A stretch of DNA of 64,000 nucleotides from Leisingera coralii (GCF_049056525.1 NZ_JBHUPT010000019.1:62001-126000), one strand, 5' to 3'; counted from the first letter of the stretch, positions 17,454 to 25,984 are shown. Numbers and translations: made by a program. The notes: generated from the letters alone by a model not told the origin.

Positions 17454-18035
17454 TCACGGAAGGTGATTGATCGCACCTGTCCGCCACCCGTCGGGGCCAT
17501 GGGATACTTCGCTGACCGACAAGTTGTCGATGCGGTGGGCAAAGGCCTCTTCCGCGGTCAGCAGTTCCGCCCGCTGGATCTGGGTCAGGATCTGGCCGAA
17601 ATGGCCCACCACGATCAGGTCGCGGCCCCGATGCGCGGCAATCAGCCCGTCAATCGCCGCGTTCACCCGGTTGCAGACCTGGTGCCAGCTTTCACCGCCC
17701 GGCGGGGTCACATCCCCTGGGGTTTCCCAGTAGGCGCGGATGCGCTCCGGGTCCTCGGCGTCCACCTCGGCCCAGGTCCGCAGCTCCCAGGCGCCAAAGT
17801 GGATTTCGCGCAGGGCCTGAATATGGGGCAGGCGCTGCCGGCGTCCCTGAATAGCGGTGGCGGTCTCTGCCGCGCGGGACAGGTCCGAGGACACGACCAG
17901 CGCGTCTGCGGGCAGATAGTCCGACAGGCGCGCCAGCGCCACCGAATCGGACAGATCGGCGGGCAGGTCCGACCAGCCGACCATGGACTTGGCGTGGGTT
18001 GGCCCGTGCCGGATCAGGAACAGCCGGGTGATCAT
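17454..18035 (-). CDS. Histidine phosphatase family protein, candidate alpha-ribazole phosphatase
   Basis: A 193-residue phosphoglycerate-mutase-like phosphatase. The catalytic RHG motif is in TRLFLIRHGPTHAKSM, the second arginine in SSDLSRAAETA, and the second histidine in IVVGHFGQI. ATG at 18035 overlaps the cobU stop as ATGA. A longer in-frame ORF upstream lies inside cobU and lacks this coupling. Being coupled to cobU suggests the CobC role, removing phosphate from alpha-ribazole-5'-phosphate in the nucleotide-loop part of cobalamin synthesis. That is inferred from context, because the family is broad. Confidence 0.84.
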   Translation of the reverse strand: MITRLFLIRHGPTHAKSMVGWSDLPADLSDSVALARLSDYLPADALVVSSDLSRAAETATAIQGRRQRLPHIQALREIHFGAWELRTWAEVDAEDPERIRAYWETPGDVTPPGGESWHQVCNRVNAAIDGLIAAHRGRDLIVVGHFGQILTQIQRAELLTAEEAFAHRIDNLSVSEVSHGPDGWRTGAINHLP

Positions 18036-18550
18036 ATGGCCCCCTTCAGCACCAGCGGCAGGCCCGCGGTCACTTGCACGACGGTGTCCGCCCGCGCTGC
18101 CAGCGCGATATTGAGCCGGCCCTGCGCCTCGCGGAAGCGGCGGGCGAGCTTGTTCTCGGGCACGATGCCAAGGCCGGTTTCGTTGGAAACGATTACCAGG
18201 TCGGCCTGGCAATGCTCCACTGCCGCCAGCAGCCCGTCCTGAGCAGCCTCCAGGTCATGATCGGCCAGCAGGTGGTTGGTCAGCCACATGGTGGCGCAGT
18301 CCATCAGGCAGATCTGGCCCGGCTCCAGCGCGCCAAGAACCCGATCCGCCGTTTCCGGCTCCTCAACAGTTCTCCAGTCCGGGCCTCTTTGTTCGAGATG
18401 CCGGGACACTTTTTCGCGCATTTCGCTGTCAAAAATTTGCGCAGTCGCCCAGTAAACCCTGCTTTTCCCGGAGTTTATGCAAAGCTGCTCGGCAAAGGCG
18501 GACTTCCCCGAGGCGGCGCCCCCCAGAATAAAAGTTACATTTGCAGGCAT
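18032..18550 (-). CDS. cobU: Bifunctional adenosylcobinamide kinase / adenosylcobinamide-phosphate guanylyltransferase
   Basis: A 172-residue enzyme (CobU, called CobP in alphaproteobacteria) that phosphorylates adenosylcobinamide and then adds GMP, preparing it for the nucleotide loop. The P-loop FILGGAASGKSAFAEQ is at residues 7-22. RVYWATAQIFDSEMREKVSRH carries the conserved catalytic histidine, and VSNETGLGIVPENKLARRFR is diagnostic. No other cob genes lie nearby, so this is a split-off pair with the phosphatase. I looked for a B12 riboswitch upstream and did not find a convincing B12 box. Confidence 0.95.
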   Translation of the reverse strand: MPANVTFILGGAASGKSAFAEQLCINSGKSRVYWATAQIFDSEMREKVSRHLEQRGPDWRTVEEPETADRVLGALEPGQICLMDCATMWLTNHLLADHDLEAAQDGLLAAVEHCQADLVIVSNETGLGIVPENKLARRFREAQGRLNIALAARADTVVQVTAGLPLVLKGAI

Positions 18551-18827
18551 TCTTTGCTAACCTGTAAGTACGAAGCCGTTCCTGTGGGTAACCGCAGGGC
18601 CCGGTGAAGACAAGAGACCGCAGCGTCCCGGGGTTCCACAGTTTTTGTCCGGGACAGGCTGCGCAGGGGCCAAATTACAATTTCACTTTTCCAGTTTTGG
18701 CCCGTGGATGTGCCGAAAGTCGTATCCAGTGCGCCGCTGCTGTTGGCCGAATTAAGAACCGGGCCCCAATTGTTCCATGCGCGTCCCCAGACGGCAGTTT
18801 GTTAATTAGTTTCCGGGGGGAAATCAC
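18551..18827. other. Divergent promoter region between cobU and rpoH
   Basis: The 277 bases between the two starts are noticeably A+T-richer in 18660-18810 than the flanking genes. A 7-bp inverted repeat (GTCCCGG 18625-18631, CCGGGAC 18649-18655) brackets a T run. I could not place confident -35/-10 elements, including an RpoE-type promoter for rpoH. A 77-codon ORF here (18604-18837) overlaps the rpoH ribosome binding site and is probably chance. Confidence 0.5.
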
Positions 18828-19706
18828 ATGGCACTAGATCATACAATCGAAAACCCATTGCCGAGACAGGCGATGAAGGCGGAGCTTTTGGACGCCGAAA
18901 CCGAGCGGCGGCTGGCCTATGCCTGGCGCGATGACCGCGATGTCAAATCGCTGCACCGGCTCATTAATGCCTATATGCGCCTGGCCATTTCCATGGCGGC
19001 CAAGTTCAAACGGTACGGGGCGCCGATGAACGACCTGATCCAGGAGGCAGGCCTGGGCCTGATGAAGGCGGCCGACAAGTTCGACCCGGACCGCGGGGTG
19101 CGATTCTCGACCTATGCGGTCTGGTGGATCAAGGCATCGATCCAGGACTACGTGATGCGCAACTGGTCGATGGTGCGCACCGGCTCGACCTCGTCGCAGA
19201 AATCACTGTTCTTCAACATGCGCCGGGTGCAGGCGCAGCTGGAACGTGAGGCGCGGTCCTCGGGCGTGCGTCTGGACCAGCATCAGCTGCATCAGAAGAT
19301 CGCCACCGAGATCGGTGTGCCGCTGCGCGATGTGGAAATGATGGAGGGGCGCCTGTCCGGTGCCGACTTCTCGCTCAACGCGGTGCAATCCACCGACGAA
19401 GAAGGCCGCGAGTGGATCGACGCGCTGGAGGATGATGCCTCGCAGGCCGAAGAGCTGGTGCAGGAGCGGCACGACCGCCGCCAGCTGCGCAAGTGGCTGG
19501 TGACGGCGCTGCAGGCGCTCAATGACCGTGAGCGCTTTATCATCACCGAGCGCAAGCTGCGCGAGCGGCCGCGCACACTGGAAAGCCTCGGCACCGAGCT
19601 GGGCCTCTCCAAGGAGCGGGTGCGCCAGCTGGAGGCTGGAGCGTTCCAGAAGATGCGCAAGAGCCTTGAAAGCCAATCGCGCGAGGTGCACAGACTGCTT
19701 TCATGA
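18828..19706 (+). CDS. rpoH: RNA polymerase sigma factor RpoH (RpoH2-like)
   Basis: A 292-residue group sigma factor. Region 2 includes DLIQEAGLGLMKAADKFDP and FSTYAVWWIKASIQDYVM. The RpoH box appears as QKSLFFNMRR, and region 4.2 is TLESLGTELGLSKERVRQLE. The ATG follows CCGGGGGGAAATCAC. Rhodobacteraceae usually carry two RpoH paralogues. The divergent sequence and N-terminus here resemble RpoHII, which in Rhodobacter serves the singlet oxygen response under RpoE control; assignment to that subtype is my inference. The stop overlaps the next gene's start (ATGA). Confidence 0.93.
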   Translation: MALDHTIENPLPRQAMKAELLDAETERRLAYAWRDDRDVKSLHRLINAYMRLAISMAAKFKRYGAPMNDLIQEAGLGLMKAADKFDPDRGVRFSTYAVWWIKASIQDYVMRNWSMVRTGSTSSQKSLFFNMRRVQAQLEREARSSGVRLDQHQLHQKIATEIGVPLRDVEMMEGRLSGADFSLNAVQSTDEEGREWIDALEDDASQAEELVQERHDRRQLRKWLVTALQALNDRERFIITERKLRERPRTLESLGTELGLSKERVRQLEAGAFQKMRKSLESQSREVHRLLS

Positions 19707-20539
19707 GAAAGCGGTTTAAAATCCTGAAAACACTGGCACGCGCCGCCGTTCTGGCGGCGCTTTGCTTGTCCGCAGCCCGCGCCGGTGATCTGCCCGCCGC
19801 GGCTGAATTGCTGCGCGGGGCGGATGTGGCGGTTCTCGGCGAGGTGCATGACAACGCGGTTCATCACCAGCGGCAGGCTGCGCTGCTGGCGGAACTGCAG
19901 CCCAAGGCGGTGGTCTGGGAGATGATCACGGCGGAGCAAGCGGCTAATCTGGATCCGGAAATGCTGTCGGATGCGGAGCGGCTGGCGGAAGCTTTGGACT
20001 GGGCGGGGTCCGGCTGGCCGGAGTTTTCCCTGTACGCACCGGTCTTTGCTGCCGCTCAGGGCGCCCGGCAGTACGGCGCGCTGGTGCCGCGGGCGGAGGC
20101 CGCACGGGCGCTGGAGCAAGGTGTGGCTGCCTATTTCGGTGCTGAGGCCGCCGCGCGTTTTGGCCTGGATCAGCCGCTGCCGGACGCTGAGCAGGCAGCG
20201 CGCGAGGCGGATCAGCTGGCCAATCACTGCAATGCGATGCCGACAGAAATGCTGCCGGTTCTGGTGGAGTTACAGCGCCTGCGCGACGCGGCTTTGGCTA
20301 CTGCTGCGGACTCGGCGCTGGCGGAGACTGGCGGCCCGGTGGCAGTGATCACCGGCAATGGCCACGCCCGCACCGACCGCGGGCTGACGGTGTACCTGGC
20401 CAAGGCCCGCCCAAAGGCCCGGATCCGCAGCCTGGGCCAGTCGGAGGACGGGCAGATCAGCGGATCTTTCGATCTGGTGCTGGATGCTCCGGCGGCAGAT
20501 CGGCCCGATCCCTGTCTGGTGTTTCAGAAAAGCAACTGA
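19703..20539 (+). CDS. ChaN-like haem-binding-uptake/Tiki superfamily exported protein
   Basis: A 278-residue protein with an N-terminal signal sequence (LARAAVLAALCLSAARAGD). The ChaN signature is ADVAVLGEVHDNAVHHQRQ near residue 45, and GPVAVITGNGHARTDRG near the C-terminus is the second conserved block (GxxH). ChaN of Campylobacter binds haem, and the wider superfamily includes Tiki/TraB metalloprotease-like folds. A cysteine sits in the signal region, but the preceding residues do not form a normal lipobox. Its ATG overlaps the rpoH stop, so it is translationally coupled to a stress sigma factor, an unusual pairing. Function unproven. Confidence 0.82.
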   Translation: MRKRFKILKTLARAAVLAALCLSAARAGDLPAAAELLRGADVAVLGEVHDNAVHHQRQAALLAELQPKAVVWEMITAEQAANLDPEMLSDAERLAEALDWAGSGWPEFSLYAPVFAAAQGARQYGALVPRAEAARALEQGVAAYFGAEAAARFGLDQPLPDAEQAAREADQLANHCNAMPTEMLPVLVELQRLRDAALATAADSALAETGGPVAVITGNGHARTDRGLTVYLAKARPKARIRSLGQSEDGQISGSFDLVLDAPAADRPDPCLVFQKSN

Positions 20540-20583
20540 GGAAATCTGCGCAAGCAGCCGGCAGGGCGTCTGTCCCGGCCCGC

Positions 20584-20660
20584 GCCGTGCGCAGCACGGC
20601 GCCCGGCCCAACACCGCCAAGGGCAGGGGCCGCGGGCCCGTGCCGCGCGGGGGCGGGAGC
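20584..20660 (-). repeat. Structured dispersed repeat, copy C
   Basis: On the minus strand this reads GGCTCCCGCCCC, a G+C-rich variable part, the core GTTGGGCCGGGC and a 7-bp stem GCCGTGC-TGC-GCACGGC (20584-20600). It is the inverted third copy of the family at 5261 and 51454. It lies in the 222-base gap between the ChaN-like gene and coaBC, both + strand. No gene is supported in that gap. Confidence 0.65.
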
Positions 20661-20761
20661 CTTTGTGCGGGCGCTTGCGCTTGGGGGTGCAGCCGGGAAA
20701 ACCGTTTCACACTTCCGCTGCGGCGCAGTACAGTCGCCTCAAACCGGGCGAGGGTGCGCAA

Positions 20762-21958
20762 ATGCTGGCTGGCAAACATATTCTTCTGATCATCGGCGGC
20801 GGTATCGCCGCCTACAAGTCGTTGGAACTGATCCGCCGCCTGCAGGACCAGGGTGCACGGGTGACGCCGGTGCTGACCAAGTCCGGCGCAGAATTTGTCA
20901 CTCCCCTGTCGGTCTCGGCGCTGGCCGGAACGCCGGTGCATCAGGAGCTGTTCGACCTGACGGCAGAGGCTGAGATGGGCCACATCCAATTGTCGCGCAG
21001 CGCCGATCTGCTGGTGGTGGCGCCGGCAACGGCGGATCTGATGGCGAAGATGGCGCAGGGGCACGCAAATGACCTCGCTTCGACGCTGCTGTTGGCCACC
21101 GACACGCCAGTGCTGCTGGCGCCGGCGATGAACGTGCGCATGTGGGACCACCCCGCCACCCGGCGCAACCTTGAGACCTTGAAAGCGGATGGCGTGTCCC
21201 TTGTGGGCCCCAACGAAGGCGGCATGGCCTGCGGCGAATTCGGCCCCGGCCGGATGGCGGAGCCGGACGAGATCCTGGCCGCCATCGCCGCCAGGCTCGC
21301 GGACGGGCCCCTGAAGGGCAAGCGCATCCTGGTGACCTCCGGCCCGACGCATGAGCCGATCGACCCGGTGCGCTATATCGCCAACCGCTCCTCCGGGGCG
21401 CAGGGGGCGGCGGTGGCCCGTGCTCTGCGGGACCAGGGCGCGGAAGTGGTGTTCATCACGGGCCCGGCAGCGGTCCGGCCCCCCGAGGAGGTGCAGGTGG
21501 TGCCGGTGGAAAGCGCCCGCGAAATGGAAGCCGCGGTGCAGGCGGCGCTGCCCGCCGATGCCGGGGTCTTTGCCGCCGCGGTGGCGGACTGGCGGGTGGC
21601 CAGCGCCTCTGACCGCAAGCTGAAGAAGTCCAAGGACGGGCTGCCGGTTCTGGAGTTCGCGGAGAACCCCGACATTCTGAAAACCGTCTCGCAGATGAAG
21701 ACTGGCCGCCCGCCTCTGGTCGTCGGCTTTGCTGCCGAGACCAACGACGTCGTCGAGAACGCCACTGCCAAGCGCAAGCGCAAGGGCTGTGATTGGATCG
21801 TGGCCAATGATGTCTCGCCTGCAACCGGCATCATGGGCGGCAGCGAAAACGCGGTGATCCTGATCTCCGATGACGGTGCCGAGGAGTGGCCGCGCATGGG
21901 CAAGGATGAGGTCGCGCGCAAGCTGGCAGAGCGGATTGCTGCGGCGCTGGCCGGGTGA
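20762..21958 (+). CDS. coaBC: Bifunctional phosphopantothenoylcysteine decarboxylase / phosphopantothenate--cysteine ligase
   Basis: A 398-residue coenzyme A biosynthesis enzyme. The flavoprotein CoaC half starts GKHILLIIGGGIAAYKSLE and has the active-site histidine region HIQLSRSADLLVVAPATADLMAKMA and the NMRMW-like MNVRMWDHPATRRN. The CoaB half starts LVTSGPTHEPIDPVRYIANRSSG and includes AAVADWRVA and GFAAETNDV. ATG at 20762 is chosen over an in-frame ATG 33 codons upstream, which would extend through non-conserved sequence towards repeat copy C. Dut and the moeB-like gene follow closely. High confidence. Confidence 0.96.
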   Translation: MLAGKHILLIIGGGIAAYKSLELIRRLQDQGARVTPVLTKSGAEFVTPLSVSALAGTPVHQELFDLTAEAEMGHIQLSRSADLLVVAPATADLMAKMAQGHANDLASTLLLATDTPVLLAPAMNVRMWDHPATRRNLETLKADGVSLVGPNEGGMACGEFGPGRMAEPDEILAAIAARLADGPLKGKRILVTSGPTHEPIDPVRYIANRSSGAQGAAVARALRDQGAEVVFITGPAAVRPPEEVQVVPVESAREMEAAVQAALPADAGVFAAAVADWRVASASDRKLKKSKDGLPVLEFAENPDILKTVSQMKTGRPPLVVGFAAETNDVVENATAKRKRKGCDWIVANDVSPATGIMGGSENAVILISDDGAEEWPRMGKDEVARKLAERIAAALAG

Positions 21959-21984
21959 TTTTGAGTATTTAGGCAAAGAAGAAG
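21959..21984 (+). repeat. GAGTATTT tail motif, copy 1 (no hairpin)
   Basis: Directly after the coaBC stop comes TTTTGAGTATTTAGGCAAAG and then AAGAAG. It closely resembles the tails at 26011-26035 and 49927-49949 (minus). This copy lacks the TGAC-loop hairpin of the other two because the upstream position is coding. It also carries the approach to the dut ribosome binding site. Confidence 0.55.
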
Positions 21985-21997
21985 CAGGGGCGCTGTG

Positions 21998-22453
21998 ATG
22001 GTGACTATCCGTGTGATCCACGATGAGGGGGCAGACCGGGATGTGCCGCTGCCGTCGTATGAAACCGCCGGTGCCGCCGGCGCCGATGTGCGCGCCAACC
22101 TGCCGGACCGAGGTTGCCTGGTGCTGCAGCCGGGGGAGCGGGCTCTGGTGCCCACCGGGCTGCGCATTGAGATCCCCTCAGGCTATGAGGTGCAGATCCG
22201 GCCGCGCTCCGGGCTGGCGCTGAAACACGGCATCACCTTGCCCAACACGCCAGGCACCATCGATAGCGACTACCGCGGTCCCTTGGGGGTGATCCTGATG
22301 AATGCGGGGCAGGAGGCATTTCAGATCGCGCATGGCGACCGCATTGCGCAAATGGTGGTGGCGCCGGTCCTGCAAGCGCGGTTTGAACTGGCGGATGCGC
22401 TGTCCGGAACGGCCCGCGGGGCGGGCGGCTTTGGCTCCACCGGGCAGGCCTGA
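21998..22453 (+). CDS. dut: Deoxyuridine 5'-triphosphate nucleotidohydrolase
   Basis: A 151-residue trimeric dUTPase that keeps uracil out of DNA and supplies dUMP. All family motifs are present: AGAAGADVRA, RPRSGLALKHG, the uridine-binding GTIDSDYRGPLGVI, GDRIAQMVV, and the glycine-rich C-terminal arm RGAGGFGSTG. ATG at 21998 fits the GGGG ribosome binding site; a GTG one codon earlier is possible. It sits 39 bases after coaBC, and its stop overlaps the next start (TGATG). High confidence. Confidence 0.96.
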   Translation: MVTIRVIHDEGADRDVPLPSYETAGAAGADVRANLPDRGCLVLQPGERALVPTGLRIEIPSGYEVQIRPRSGLALKHGITLPNTPGTIDSDYRGPLGVILMNAGQEAFQIAHGDRIAQMVVAPVLQARFELADALSGTARGAGGFGSTGQA

Positions 22454-23502
22454 TGCTGCGGATCCTGATTCTGGCAGCGCTGATCTGGTGGGGCGGGCGC
22501 TTCCTTGGCCTGCCGCGCAACCTGCGCCTTGGGCTGCTGGCAGTGCTGTTTGCCGCCGTGCTGGCCGTGCAGCTGACGCTGCCGGCCGGGCATCCATTGC
22601 GGGAAGGGACTGGCGGTTCGGTGGCGCCCTGGCTGATGCTGGGCGGCTTTGCCCTTGTGGCCGGCTTTTATGCGCGTATCGTGGCCGCCCTGAAAGCCCG
22701 CGCCCAGCCTCAGGATACGCAGATGACCCAGCCCGCCGGCACCTTCACCGAAAGCGAACTCGACCGCTATGCCCGCCATATTGTTTTGCGTGAGCTGGGC
22801 GGGCCTGGACAGAAGAAGCTGAAAACTGCCAAGGTGCTGGTGATCGGCGCGGGCGGTCTCGGCGCGCCTGCGCTGCAGTATCTGGCCGCCGCGGGCGTTG
22901 GCACCATCGGGGTGATTGACGACGATTTGGTCGACAATGCCAATCTGCAGCGCCAGGTGATCCACCGCGACAAGGATATCGGCACGCCCAAGGTGTTCTC
23001 CGCTCAGGCCGCGATGGAGGCGCAGAACCCCTATGTGGAAGTGCGCCCGTACAACCGCCGCCTGACGGACGAGATCGCGGAGGAGCTATTTGCGGAGTAT
23101 GATCTGATCCTCGACGGCACCGATAACTTTGACTCCCGCTACCTGGCGAACCGCACCGCCGTGGCGCTGGGCAAGCCGCTGATCTCCGGTGCGCTGTCGC
23201 AGTGGGAGGGTCAGCTGAGCGTCTTTCACCCGGCCAAAGGCGGGCCCTGCTATCAGTGCATCTTCCCCGAGGCCCCGGCGCCGGGCCTGGCGCCAAGCTG
23301 CTCCGAGGCCGGGGTCATCGGCCCGCTGCCGGGCGTGGTCGGGTCGATGATGGCGGTGGAGGCGGTCAAGCAGATCACCGGAGCCGGAGCCGTCCTGCGG
23401 GGTGAAATGCTGATCTATGACGGGCTCTACGGCGAGACCCGCAAGATCAGGCTGTCCCAGCGGGACGAGTGCCCGGCCTGCGGCGGCACGCCAGCAAGCT
23501 GA
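22453..23502 (+). CDS. moeB: MoeB/ThiF-type E1 adenylyltransferase with N-terminal membrane anchor
   Basis: A 349-residue protein. Residues 1-85 hold about three hydrophobic segments with a short linker, and the MoeB-like domain starts near residue 97 (LDRYARHIVLRELGGPGQ). The ATP-binding VLVIGAGGLGAPALQYLAAAG, the arginine motif NLQRQVIHRDKDIG, and zinc cysteines CYQC and CPAC are all present. The C-terminal rhodanese domain of longer homologues is absent. MoeB adenylates the C-terminus of MoaD, and ThiF does so for ThiS. No moa or thi genes are near, so the partner is uncertain. The membrane anchor is unusual. It is coupled to dut. Confidence 0.85.
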   Translation: MLRILILAALIWWGGRFLGLPRNLRLGLLAVLFAAVLAVQLTLPAGHPLREGTGGSVAPWLMLGGFALVAGFYARIVAALKARAQPQDTQMTQPAGTFTESELDRYARHIVLRELGGPGQKKLKTAKVLVIGAGGLGAPALQYLAAAGVGTIGVIDDDLVDNANLQRQVIHRDKDIGTPKVFSAQAAMEAQNPYVEVRPYNRRLTDEIAEELFAEYDLILDGTDNFDSRYLANRTAVALGKPLISGALSQWEGQLSVFHPAKGGPCYQCIFPEAPAPGLAPSCSEAGVIGPLPGVVGSMMAVEAVKQITGAGAVLRGEMLIYDGLYGETRKIRLSQRDECPACGGTPAS

Positions 23503-23511
23503 TCCTTTCCC

Positions 23512-23862
23512 GTGAATGAAGCCTATTACATTGCGCTGCTGTGCGGCGCCCTGTTCGGCGGCCAGCCGGAGACGGTGCGTGAGTTCACCTATCCCGGCGG
23601 CGCGGCGTCGATCCGGACCGATTGCGAGAACGCAAACCGGGTCATCGAGTTCGGCCTCGACAAGCGCAGCAGCCTGGACAGTATTCAGCAGGCGCTGTTT
23701 GCGGCTGAAATCACCGGCAAGGAGCCGGTGGTCGCTCTGATTGACACCGACGGTGCAATGGGCCGGTACGAGTGGCGCATTGCCCGTGCGGCCAATGTGG
23801 CCGGGGTTCCGATCCGGATCATTCCGGCGGCGCTGGCGGACGGCCTGGGGGCTGGCGGCTGA
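23512..23862 (+). CDS. Conserved-looking hypothetical protein, 116 residues
   Basis: A GTG-start ORF 9 bases after the moeB-like stop. The product is soluble and looks structured: EFTYPGGAASIRTDCENANR, then VIEFGLDKRSSLDSIQQALF, then VVALIDTDG. The order of an acidic pair (DCE) followed by VIEFGLDKR and a beta strand is reminiscent of PD-(D/E)XK nuclease folds, but that is only a pattern impression. No clear Shine-Dalgarno is seen, so it may be translated by coupling. I do not recognise a named family. Confidence 0.7.
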   Translation: MNEAYYIALLCGALFGGQPETVREFTYPGGAASIRTDCENANRVIEFGLDKRSSLDSIQQALFAAEITGKEPVVALIDTDGAMGRYEWRIARAANVAGVPIRIIPAALADGLGAGG

Positions 23863-23964
23863 ACGGCCCATGCCCGCAATCCGGGCAGGTATGGGCGCGG
23901 CTTCTCAGCCCGATTGCAGCCCTCTGGCTTTCCCGCTAGCGTCGCCGTTAAAGGAGATCAGCAT

Positions 23965-25980
23965 ATGTCCAATCCGCTTTTGTCCCGCTGGGACACGCCG
24001 TTTGAAATCGCGCCGTTCCACAGCATTTCCGATGACGATTTCGCCCCCGCGCTGGAGCAGGCGCTGGCGGCGCATAAGGCGCAGACCGACGCTATTGCAA
24101 ACAGCAGCGCGCCGCCCGGCTTTGCCAATGTGATCGAGGCGCTGGAAACCCCTTGCCGCGAATTGGAGCAGGTGCTGGGCGTGTTTTTCACCGTGGCAGG
24201 TGCCGACAGCAACCCCAAGCGGCAGGAACTGCAGCGGGAGTTTTCCCCGAAACTCGCGGCGCATTTCTCGGCAATCACCGCCAACAAGGCGCTTTATGCG
24301 CGGGTCAAGGCAGTGTGGGACCAGCGCAACGATCTGGATCTGACGGAAGAACAGCAGCGCGTCCTGATGCTGACTCATCGCGGCTTTGTCCGTGGCGGTG
24401 CGGCGCTGGAGGGCGCGGCCGACAAGCGGATGCAGGAGATCAAGGGGCGGCTTGCCACCTTGGGCACCCAGTTCACCCAGAACCTGCTGGCCGATGAACG
24501 TGACTGGTTCATGGAGCTTTCCGAAGAAGACCTGGAAGGCCTGCCGGGCTTCGTGGTCAAGGCGGCGCGCGCCGCGGGGGAGGAAAAGGGCAAGGACGGT
24601 CCGGTTGTCACCCTGTCGCGCTCTCTGATCACGCCGTTCCTGCAGTTCTCCCCGCGCCGGGACCTGCGCGAGAAGGCCTTCAAGGCCTGGGCCGCCCGCG
24701 GGGCCAATGGCGGAGAGACCGACAACCGGGCCATTGCAGCTGAGATCCTGCAGCTGCGCGAGGAGCGGGCGCGGCTCTTGGGCTATGAAAACTTTGCTGC
24801 CTACAAGCTGGAAACCGAAATGGCCAAGACGCCGGGCGCCGTGCGCGGGCTGCTAATGGAGGTTTGGGAAGCTGCCAAGGCCCGGGCAGGCGAAGACGCC
24901 GAGGTGCTGACCCGGATGATGCAGGCCGATGGCATCAACGGCGACCTGGAGCCTTGGGACTGGCGCTACTACGCCGAGAAACGCCGCAAGGCCGAGCACG
25001 ATCTGGACGATGCGGAGCTGAAACCCTATCTGCAGCTCGACCGGATGATCGAGGCGTCGTTTGCCTGCGCAAACCGCCTGTTCGGGCTGGAGTTCCAACC
25101 GCTGGATGTGCCGCTCTACCACCCCGACTGCCGCGCATGGGAAGTGACCCGGGACGGCCGGCACGTGGCGGTCTTCATCGGCGACTATTTCGCCCGCAGC
25201 TCGAAACGCTCCGGCGCCTGGTGTTCGGCGATGCGGCAGCAGGCCAAGTTCCCGGAGGCGCAGGCACCGGTGGTGATCAACGTCTGCAACTTCGCCAAGG
25301 GCGACCCGGCGCTACTGTCCTGGGACGATGCCCGCACCCTGTTCCACGAGTTCGGCCACGCGCTGCACCAGATGCTGTCGGATGTGACCTACGAGAGCAT
25401 CTCCGGCACGTCTGTGGCGCGCGACTTCGTCGAACTGCCCAGCCAGCTCTATGAGCACTGGCTGGAAGTGCCGGAAGTGCTGCAGGAGTTCGCCACCCAC
25501 GCGGAGACCCGCGAGCCGATGCCGCAGGAGATGCTGGAGAAAGTGCTGGGCGCGTCCAATTTCGACATGGGCTTTCAGACGGTGGAATATGTGGCCTCGG
25601 CCCTGGTGGACCTGGCCTTCCACGATGGTCCGGCACCTGCTGACCCGATGGCAAAGCAGGCCGAGGTACTGGAAGACATCGGCATACCGCGCACGATCAT
25701 CATGCGCCACGCCACGCCGCATTTCGCCCATGTGTTTTCCGGCGACGGTTACTCCTCGGGCTACTACAGCTATATGTGGTCGGAGGTGATGGACGCCGAT
25801 GCTTTTGCTTCCTTTGAGGAGGCAGGCGGGGCTTTTGATGCCGAACGCGCCAAGGCGCTGGAGGCGCATATCCTCTCCACGGGCGGCTCTGCGGACCCGG
25901 CGGAGCTCTATACCGCTTTCCGCGGGCGGCTGCCGGGCGTGGAAGCACTGCTGAAAGGCCGCGGGCTGGCTGCGGAGTAA
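23965..25980 (+). CDS. M3 family zinc metallopeptidase (oligopeptidase A / Dcp type)
   Basis: A 671-residue cytoplasmic oligopeptidase that degrades short peptides. The zinc motif HEFGHALHQML starts at residue 461, followed by ARDFVELPSQLYEHW, which gives the third zinc ligand region. The C-terminal GDGYSSGYYSYMWSEVMDADAF is diagnostic of the M3A group. ATG at 23965 follows AAAGGAGA; a longer in-frame start at 23914 lacks this. It is monocistronic and followed by a composite repeat and terminator. Whether it is nearer oligopeptidase A or dipeptidyl carboxypeptidase needs a tree. Confidence 0.94.
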   Translation: MSNPLLSRWDTPFEIAPFHSISDDDFAPALEQALAAHKAQTDAIANSSAPPGFANVIEALETPCRELEQVLGVFFTVAGADSNPKRQELQREFSPKLAAHFSAITANKALYARVKAVWDQRNDLDLTEEQQRVLMLTHRGFVRGGAALEGAADKRMQEIKGRLATLGTQFTQNLLADERDWFMELSEEDLEGLPGFVVKAARAAGEEKGKDGPVVTLSRSLITPFLQFSPRRDLREKAFKAWAARGANGGETDNRAIAAEILQLREERARLLGYENFAAYKLETEMAKTPGAVRGLLMEVWEAAKARAGEDAEVLTRMMQADGINGDLEPWDWRYYAEKRRKAEHDLDDAELKPYLQLDRMIEASFACANRLFGLEFQPLDVPLYHPDCRAWEVTRDGRHVAVFIGDYFARSSKRSGAWCSAMRQQAKFPEAQAPVVINVCNFAKGDPALLSWDDARTLFHEFGHALHQMLSDVTYESISGTSVARDFVELPSQLYEHWLEVPEVLQEFATHAETREPMPQEMLEKVLGASNFDMGFQTVEYVASALVDLAFHDGPAPADPMAKQAEVLEDIGIPRTIIMRHATPHFAHVFSGDGYSSGYYSYMWSEVMDADAFASFEEAGGAFDAERAKALEAHILSTGGSADPAELYTAFRGRLPGVEALLKGRGLAAE

Positions 25981-25984
25981 AGAA

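Noticed and set aside
18551..18720. Cobalamin riboswitch upstream of cobU
   Set aside because: I looked on the minus strand for a B12 box and the usual conserved core and found no convincing match.
18604..18837. 77-codon ORF ahead of rpoH
   Set aside because: It overlaps the rpoH ribosome binding site and start, has no good start signal, and resembles no family.
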